NCBI GenBank assembly: GCA_002685815.1
Contig: NYYM01000082.1
Coordinates: forward strand, 1-5,477
Direction of reading: 5' to 3'
Length of the DNA stretch: 5,477 bases
Source: Dehalococcoidales bacterium
Lineage (GTDB): Bacteria > Chloroflexota > Dehalococcoidia > Dehalococcoidales > UBA2162
The notes under the pieces were generated by a model. That model ran no database searches. It had not been told where the DNA came from and saw only the letters and a program-made list of their open reading frames with translations. Each line of letters begins with the position of its first letter. Position 1 is the stretch's first letter. Below, piece after piece: positions 1-3,498 of the stretch. The position numbers were made by a program, and so were the translations under genes.

Positions 1-98
1 GTTACCAGTCCTTTGATTATGGCCGTGGCAAGGCGTCTCCGGGGGGCGATCCCGGAGGCTATCAGCACTGCAAGCAGGTTTTCATTATTACCGTCCAT
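1..98 (-). CDS. N-terminal fragment of an unidentified protein, possibly S4-domain RNA-binding (pseudouridine synthase-like)
   Basis: Reading leftward from an ATG at 98, the frame is open to the window edge, giving 32 complete codons that begin MDGNNENLLAVLIASGIAP and continue with RRRLATAIIKGLV. The pattern LL-x3-IASGIA-x-RRR-x7-I-x-G-x-V resembles the start of an S4 RNA-binding domain, as found at the N-terminus of RsuA/RluB-type pseudouridine synthases, where a short helix carries a G-[IV]-A-S-R-R motif and is followed by a GRV-VNG turn. Here Ser is replaced by Pro and the diagnostic turn lies beyond the edge, so the assignment is tentative. There is no ATG, GTG or TTG in frame upstream before the TAA at 159-161. 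No Shine-Dalgarno sequence precedes the ATG, but a TATAAT box lies 7 nt before it. The open frame with a promoter makes a real gene likely; the family is much less sure. Confidence 0.5.
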   Translation of the reverse strand, partial: MDGNNENLLAVLIASGIAPRRRLATAIIKGLV

Positions 99-105
99 TT
101 TACTG

Positions 106-111
106 ATTATA
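106..111 (-). promoter_or_regulatory. -10 box (TATAAT) of the left-edge gene, implying a leaderless mRNA
   Basis: On the minus strand the sequence reads TATAAT-CAGTAAA-ATG, a consensus sigma-70 -10 hexamer only 7 nt from the start codon. Transcription normally begins about 7 nt after the hexamer, so the mRNA would begin at or next to the ATG. No convincing -35 hexamer sits 16-18 nt upstream. A CAAATAC motif lies just upstream at 120-114 and resembles the half-sites seen around the lrp-like gene. Confidence 0.45.
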
Positions 112-280
112 TAGTATTTGAGGCGGTAACCCCACCTTTTTTGCCCCCATACCTTTGATTACGCACAGGCGACAACCATGCTCAATGTAATTCCAAAAGT
201 GAATTCGGCGAAGGAATAGTTCCGCAACTAAAGAAAGGTAACTCTTCATTCAATATTTCGAAGATGGCGAGTGAGAGCAC

Positions 281-307
281 TTGACTTGCAAAATGGATAC
301 TGATAAT
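281..307 (+). promoter_or_regulatory. Candidate promoter of the solute-binding protein gene
   Basis: TTGACT at 281-286 matches the -35 consensus at five of six bases, and GATAAT at 302-307 matches the -10 consensus at five of six. The spacer is 15 nt, shorter than the usual 17. Shifting the -10 to TAATTT (304-309) restores 17 nt at the cost of a poorer hexamer. Either choice predicts a 5' untranslated leader of about 120 nt that contains the 383-421 dyads. This is the best rightward promoter I can see in the 338-nt gap. Confidence 0.4.
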
Positions 308-382
308 TTGTAGGAGATCTGCCCGATAGAGAGACTAAGGGGGTAATCAGGGTTGGGGGCGGGCCCAATTGAAGAGAACACC

Positions 383-421
383 TTTGATACAGACCAATCA
401 GGAGAGGCCTGATTAATCAAA
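383..421 (+). promoter_or_regulatory. Nested inverted repeats in the 5' leader, directly before the ribosome binding site
   Basis: An inner stem AATCAGG (396-402) / CCTGATT (408-414) with a 5-nt loop lies inside an outer stem TTTGAT (383-388) / ATCAAA (416-421). The right side also contains a perfect 10-bp palindrome, TGATTAATCA (410-419), which would compete with the stem. The outer arm ends 3 nt before the GAGGAGG ribosome binding site. It may be an RNA structure that influences translation of the lipoprotein, or a DNA operator. There is no U-run, so it is not an ordinary terminator. No known riboswitch family is recognised. Confidence 0.35.
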
Positions 422-436
422 CCAGAGGAGGAGAGA

Positions 437-2302
437 ATGAAAAAGAAGATTATTTGGATGATGGTGGGTGGCTTAATGGCGCTGACTCTGGTGATGGCAG
501 CCTGCGGGCCGGCAGCACCGGCGGAGACGGAAGAGCAGGGAGAAAAGAAGGTAATCGTAGAAGCGGAGGAGGAGAAGGCTGCGGAGGAAAAAGAGGAAGT
601 GGTTGAGGAAGAGGTTGTCTCTTCGGACACACCCAAATACGGTGGCACGCTGACGGTCTCAGCCACCGCCGATTTCAGGCGCTGGGATACATTTGATTTT
701 TCTGTGGCGACAGAAATCCTTACGCTGACCAACCAGAGCCTCTGGGAAGGCGACTGGGCGAAGGGACCGGCCGGCGGCTACGGTACCGGTGAGACAGACT
801 GGGCGTCAAACTCCTACGACGTCTGGGACCACAAGGCCCCCGTTGCCGCCGAGAGTGTAGAGTGGTCACTGGATGAGGCAACCGGGGAAGGCACGATTGT
901 CTACCAGATTCGGCCCGGGTTGCACTTCGGTCTTAACCCGGACAACGAAGCCAGCCGCCTGGTCGGCGGGCGTGAAATGACGGCAGATGATGTTGTCTGG
1001 GTCCTGAAGCACGCCACTGGTACGCCGTACTCTTACCTTTACCGGGCTACCCCCGAACTGAAGGTGGCAGACATAACCAAAACCGGCCCTTGGGAAGTCA
1101 CGGTCAAGGTCCCCCTTGATGCCATGATGACAGCCATCGCCCGCTTTGGCGATTCAATACAGATCCAGGCACCGGAGATTCACGCCAAATATGGAGACGC
1201 AGACGATGGCCATGGAATGATTAACGAATGGAGACCTTCGTCTGTCGGCACTGGCCCATATATCCTGATTGACAATGTCCCCGGCAGTAACGTACTTCTG
1301 GACAGGAACCCCACCTACTGGATGAAAGACCCCGTAGGCCCCGGAGAAGGTAATCAGCTGCCTTACATTAATACGGTCAGAATTCTGGTCATACCTGACG
1401 TGTCTACCCGGCAGGCCGCCCTGCGTACCGGCAAGATCGACTGGCTGCTGGGCATTACCTGGGAAGACGCCTCCATGATAAGGCAGACAACTCCGGAATT
1501 AACGGAACTGGCTTACGGCGGAGGCGGCGGCGCATTCTGGATGAATTCCCAGAGAGCGCCTTTTGACAACGTGCTGGTCCGCCGGGCAGCCCTGATGGCT
1601 ACCGACTTACACTCGATAAACGACAACTTAATGAATGGTCTCGGGCAGATCCATACCTACCCCTGGCCGTACCTCGAGACGTACAAAGAGCTCTACTTGG
1701 CTCTTGACGACCCGGATTTCCCTGAAACCGCCAAAGAGCTCTACGTTTACAACCCAGAGAAGGCCAAACAGAACCTAGCTGAAGCCGGTTACCCCGATGG
1801 CTTCAAAGTCGATGCAATTATTACCGCCACTCAGGTCGACTACTTCGCCATAATCAAAGATATGTGGAGTAAGGTAGGAATCGACCTGCAACTGGAGGTC
1901 AGGGAAGCTGGCGCTGCAAATGCCCTGAAGAGGGCGGGAGACTACGACGTGGCCAGGGGAGGAGGGAACATCATATCCATATTCTTCACCCCGCCAACTC
2001 TCACCTCGACGGTTAAGTCCTACGGTAACGTGGACGACCCCAAGCTTCATGCGGGATTCTCTGAAATCCGACAGCTCGCCATGACCGATTTTAAGGGGGC
2101 CATGGGGATGGCCAGAGAGCTCAGCAAATATATCATTGACCAGGTCTACGGCATTCCGACCCCGGCGGCTCCAAGCTATGAATTTTGGTGGCCGTGGCTA
2201 AAGGGCTATTCCGGTGAGTATTCCGTAGGGTACTTCAACAGATTGTCCTGGGGCCAGTACATCTGGTACGACGAGGACCTGAAAAAGTCCATGGGCTACT
2301 AA
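437..2302 (+). CDS. ABC transporter solute-binding lipoprotein, family 5 (oligopeptide/dipeptide/nickel type)
   Basis: This is a complete 621-residue extracytoplasmic binding protein that would capture a peptide-like or other small solute for an ABC importer. The start has a strong ribosome binding site (GAGGAGG, 425-431, 5 nt spacing). Residues 1-22 form a lipoprotein signal: KKK, then a hydrophobic stretch ending VMAA before Cys23, the predicted lipidated residue. Met at -3 of the lipobox is unusual. Residues 30-64 are a charged linker with 15 Glu in 35 positions, probably tethering the domain to the membrane. The SBP_bac_5 fold follows, with typical landmarks: KYGGTLTVS (67-75), GGREMTADDVVWVLK, YW then PYINTVRILVIPDVSTRQAALRTGKIDW, and APFDNVLVRRAALMATD. 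The tail is rich in Trp and Tyr (FWWPWLKGY and onward). The length is normal for the family. Substrate cannot be told from sequence. A terminator follows at 2337 and no permease or ATPase gene is adjacent, so it appears monocistronic. Confidence 0.93.
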   Translation: MKKKIIWMMVGGLMALTLVMAACGPAAPAETEEQGEKKVIVEAEEEKAAEEKEEVVEEEVVSSDTPKYGGTLTVSATADFRRWDTFDFSVATEILTLTNQSLWEGDWAKGPAGGYGTGETDWASNSYDVWDHKAPVAAESVEWSLDEATGEGTIVYQIRPGLHFGLNPDNEASRLVGGREMTADDVVWVLKHATGTPYSYLYRATPELKVADITKTGPWEVTVKVPLDAMMTAIARFGDSIQIQAPEIHAKYGDADDGHGMINEWRPSSVGTGPYILIDNVPGSNVLLDRNPTYWMKDPVGPGEGNQLPYINTVRILVIPDVSTRQAALRTGKIDWLLGITWEDASMIRQTTPELTELAYGGGGGAFWMNSQRAPFDNVLVRRAALMATDLHSINDNLMNGLGQIHTYPWPYLETYKELYLALDDPDFPETAKELYVYNPEKAKQNLAEAGYPDGFKVDAIITATQVDYFAIIKDMWSKVGIDLQLEVREAGAANALKRAGDYDVARGGGNIISIFFTPPTLTSTVKSYGNVDDPKLHAGFSEIRQLAMTDFKGAMGMARELSKYIIDQVYGIPTPAAPSYEFWWPWLKGYSGEYSVGYFNRLSWGQYIWYDEDLKKSMGY

Positions 2303-2336
2303 GCCGGACAACATCTCTCTGTAGTACAAAGAAGAA

Positions 2337-2371
2337 AAAGGGGCAGGGGAATTCAAAATCCCTGCCCCTTT
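2337..2371. terminator. Strong intrinsic hairpin terminator, possibly bidirectional
   Basis: A perfect 12-bp inverted repeat, AAAGGGGCAGGG (2337-2348) and CCCTGCCCCTTT (2360-2371), encloses an 11-nt loop and starts 34 nt after the lipoprotein stop codon. Rightward, the stem ends in TTT and is followed by the weak tract ACAATTTA. Leftward, the stem ends in TTT followed by TTCTTCTTTG, a better U-rich tail. It therefore should end the lipoprotein transcript and could also stop transcripts arriving from the lrp-like gene on the minus strand. Confidence 0.85.
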
Positions 2372-2511
2372 ACAATTTATCGATTAGTCTGCCGAAACCG
2401 AATTGATTGAGACCGGTCACTGGCGTATAGCAGGTATCAGGATACTCCAGCCGGACACCTCTGTTGCCAAGCTACAATTAACAAAACAATGATTATTGGG
2501 GTCCCTCAAGA

Positions 2512-2718
2512 ATGACAATTTCTTGTTTCAGCCATCTGGAATGCTCGCAATGTAATACTATTTACGAGCCAAGCCTGGGAAACCAGTTATGTTCCTGTGG
2601 AGCACCATTGCTGGCCAGGTACGACATGAAGAAGCTGGGTAGAGCAACAAAAAGTGACCTGAGGGGACGAGCCCCTTCGCTCTGGCGGTACCGGTTTGAT
2701 ATATCCGGAGACGGTTAA
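2512..2718 (+). pseudogene. thrC: Threonine synthase N-terminal zinc-ribbon fragment (probable remnant)
   Basis: This 68-codon ORF matches only the N-terminus of bacterial threonine synthase, the PLP enzyme that converts O-phosphohomoserine to threonine. Visible landmarks are FSHLECSQC (residues 6-14), with Cys11-x2-Cys14, the second knuckle LCSCG (26-30, Cys27-x-Cys29), then PLLARYDMKKL and RAPSLWRYR (53-61). After WRYR, family members normally continue with a GEG-TPL loop and a large PLP domain of some 300 or more residues. Here the frame stops after seven unrelated residues, and none of the three forward frames to about 2805 restores recognisable threonine synthase sequence. The PLP lysine region is absent, so it cannot be a working enzyme. 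The start has only a weak ribosome binding site. It is most likely the relic of a deletion or rearrangement that left the gene's 5' end. A small free-standing zinc-ribbon protein is less likely but possible, since the four Cys are intact. Confidence 0.6.
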
Positions 2719-2805
2719 TGTTCAGGCGATAACTCTTGATCCGGAAGAGAACTTACCAGGATGATATGCCGATCTTGTTTCCACTGATGGTCTCAGGCTC
2801 CGGCT

Positions 2806-3243
2806 TCAAGAACGCTTTTCTACGTGCAGACAGATGAAGGTTTCGCTTTTCAAGACACCGTCAATGTTCCCTATCTCATTTTCCATGAACATATACAGGT
2901 CTTCAGTGGAATCAAACCACACGAGAGCCATAATATCGAATCGCCCACTCATAGCAGCTGCCCACCTGACCTGGGGGTATTTGCGGATGGCTTTCAGGAT
3001 TGAATTGACTTTCTCGTGAGACACGTCGAAGGCGATGACCGCTTCCACCGACAACCCGACTTTAACAGGTTCAGCAACGGCAATAATGTTTATGATCCCC
3101 TGTTCAATCAGCTTCTTCACCCGGCGTCTGATAGTGGAAGAACTAACGTCGAGTCGCTTGCCAAGAACATCACTACTCTGGCGGGCATCCTGGGTCAGCA
3201 GGTCAATTAGTTGTTTGTCCAGTGAATCAATCATCGTGACCAT
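2806..3243 (-). CDS. Lrp/AsnC family transcriptional regulator
   Basis: This is a 145-residue DNA-binding regulator, the normal length for the family. Residues 4-60 form the AsnC-type winged helix-turn-helix: IDSLDKQLIDLLTQDARQSS, then the recognition helix region VSSSTIRRRVKKLIEQGII. Residues about 65-140 form the ligand-binding and oligomerising RAM domain, with VEAVIAFDV, the ligand-loop motif AAMSGRFDIMALVWF (95-109) and a final strand KSETFICLHVE. Such proteins assemble as dimers to octamers and often sense amino acids; the effector here is unknown. The frame is open far upstream (to 3420), but family alignment begins at MIDSLDKQ. I chose the ATG at 3243 because a good promoter ends 9 nt before it; the ATG at 3234 is the alternative. 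Neither has a Shine-Dalgarno sequence, so a leaderless mRNA is likely. It is divergent from the molybdoenzyme gene, which it may control along with itself. Confidence 0.92.
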   Translation of the reverse strand: MVTMIDSLDKQLIDLLTQDARQSSDVLGKRLDVSSSTIRRRVKKLIEQGIINIIAVAEPVKVGLSVEAVIAFDVSHEKVNSILKAIRKYPQVRWAAAMSGRFDIMALVWFDSTEDLYMFMENEIGNIDGVLKSETFICLHVEKRS

Positions 3244-3252
3244 AGTACGCAC

Positions 3253-3281
3253 ACTATAGCATAATTTGTGACGTATTTCAA
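3253..3281 (-). promoter_or_regulatory. Promoter of the lrp-like gene, giving a leaderless transcript
   Basis: On the minus strand, TTGAAA (3281-3276) and TATAGT (3258-3253) are separated by exactly 17 nt, a close sigma-70 match. Only 9 nt lie between the -10 box and the ATG at 3243, which puts the expected transcription start within about 3 nt of that codon. The -35 hexamer overlaps the motif GAAATACG, which resembles the half-sites further right, so self-repression is plausible. Confidence 0.7.
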
Positions 3282-3303
3282 GCAATGTGCGCAAATCTGA
3301 TAA

Positions 3304-3313
3304 CCAAATACAG
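3304..3313 (+). promoter_or_regulatory. Isolated operator-like half-site CCAAATACAG
   Basis: This 10-mer is a 9-of-10 match to the right arm of the dyad at 3356-3378 when that arm is read on the minus strand (CCAAATACCG). The 8 bases CCAAATAC are an exact reverse complement of GTATTTGG at 3371-3378. It lies between the lrp-like promoter and the dyad, as expected for an auxiliary site used by an oligomeric regulator. Confidence 0.35.
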
Positions 3314-3355
3314 ATAATGGGTGTCAGGATGGCAATTCTGTCCCAACCGAGGACG

Positions 3356-3378
3356 ATTAATACCGGCGCGGTATTTGG
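3356..3378. promoter_or_regulatory. Candidate operator dyad directly upstream of the molybdoenzyme -35 box
   Basis: AATACCG (3359-3365) and CGGTATT (3369-3375) form a perfect 7-bp inverted repeat with a 3-nt GCG centre. The flanks extend the half-sites to ATTAATACCG on the plus strand and CCAAATACCG on the minus strand. It ends 4 bp before the -35 hexamer at 3380, a position typical of an activator site. The neighbouring Lrp-type protein is the obvious candidate to bind it, although the dyad is not the classic Escherichia coli Lrp consensus. Confidence 0.5.
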
Positions 3379-3379
3379 C

Positions 3380-3408
3380 TTGACAAGCCTGTGCAAACTG
3401 CTTAAAGT
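3380..3408 (+). promoter_or_regulatory. Promoter of the leader ORF and molybdoenzyme operon
   Basis: A perfect -35 hexamer TTGACA (3380-3385) is followed after exactly 17 nt by TAAAGT (3403-3408), a four-of-six -10 match. The expected transcription start is near 3415. That leaves room for the AAGGTGG ribosome binding site (3419-3425) of the short ORF at 3430, and about 80 nt of leader before the molybdoenzyme ATG. The strong -35 with a weaker -10 fits a promoter that is modulated by a factor. Confidence 0.65.
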
Positions 3409-3429
3409 GGAACTGGCCAAGGTGGATCA

Positions 3430-3498
3430 ATGTCACTTGAGACAAGGGAACTGAAGGACAAAACCAAGTACAAGATGAGTGAGGGCTATCGACAATGA
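3430..3498 (+). CDS. 22-residue leader ORF overlapping the molybdoenzyme start
   Basis: The ORF encodes MSLETRELKDK followed by TKYKMSEGYRQ and stops at TGA 3496-3498, so the molybdoenzyme ATG and this stop share the bases ATGA (3495-3498). It has a plausible ribosome binding site, AAGGTGG at 3419-3425, 4 nt before its ATG, and lies just after the predicted transcription start. The frame cannot extend upstream, since a TAA occurs at 3403. The peptide is highly charged with no recognised motif, and has no run of one regulatory amino acid as in classic attenuators. The layout suggests translational coupling, in which ribosomes finishing the leader reinitiate on the enzyme. It could also be a chance ORF. 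Confidence 0.4.
   Translation: MSLETRELKDKTKYKMSEGYRQ

Larger units (their letters stand above)
112..436. other. Intergenic region between the left-edge gene and the solute-binding protein gene
   Basis: I see no supportable coding region here on either strand. It contains a candidate rightward promoter near 281-307, a dyad-rich leader at 383-421 and the strong ribosome binding site GAGGAGG at 425-431. The 8-mer CCTTTGAT occurs at 152-159 and 381-388, and also at 10-17 inside the left-edge gene. A G-rich stretch at 340-366 has a weak 5-bp inverted repeat (TTGGG/CCCAA). I found no tRNA, riboswitch or mobile-element signature. Confidence 0.5.

Noticed and set aside
353..368. G-rich TTGGG/CCCAA inverted repeat as a terminator or riboswitch piece
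   Set aside because: The stem is only 5 bp with a G-rich loop and no U-tract, and no riboswitch consensus is recognisable.
250..732. 160-codon minus-strand ORF across the start of the lipoprotein gene
   Set aside because: It is Ser/Pro-rich low-complexity sequence produced by reading the Glu/Lys-rich linker codons in antisense. It overlaps a gene with a clear ribosome binding site, lipoprotein signal and family motifs.
1775..2050. 91-codon minus-strand ORF inside the lipoprotein gene
   Set aside because: It is wholly antisense to conserved family 5 binding-protein sequence and shows no recognisable domain or ribosome binding site.
2719..2805. Possible continuation of threonine synthase in another frame after the stop at 2718
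   Set aside because: All three forward frames were read. None restores the expected GEG-TPL loop or PLP-domain sequence, so a single frameshift does not explain the truncation.
3244..3420. 59-residue N-terminal extension of the lrp-like protein
   Set aside because: The extension aligns with nothing in the Lrp/AsnC family, runs through the promoter and operator-like sequences, and the remaining 145 residues already make a full-length family member.
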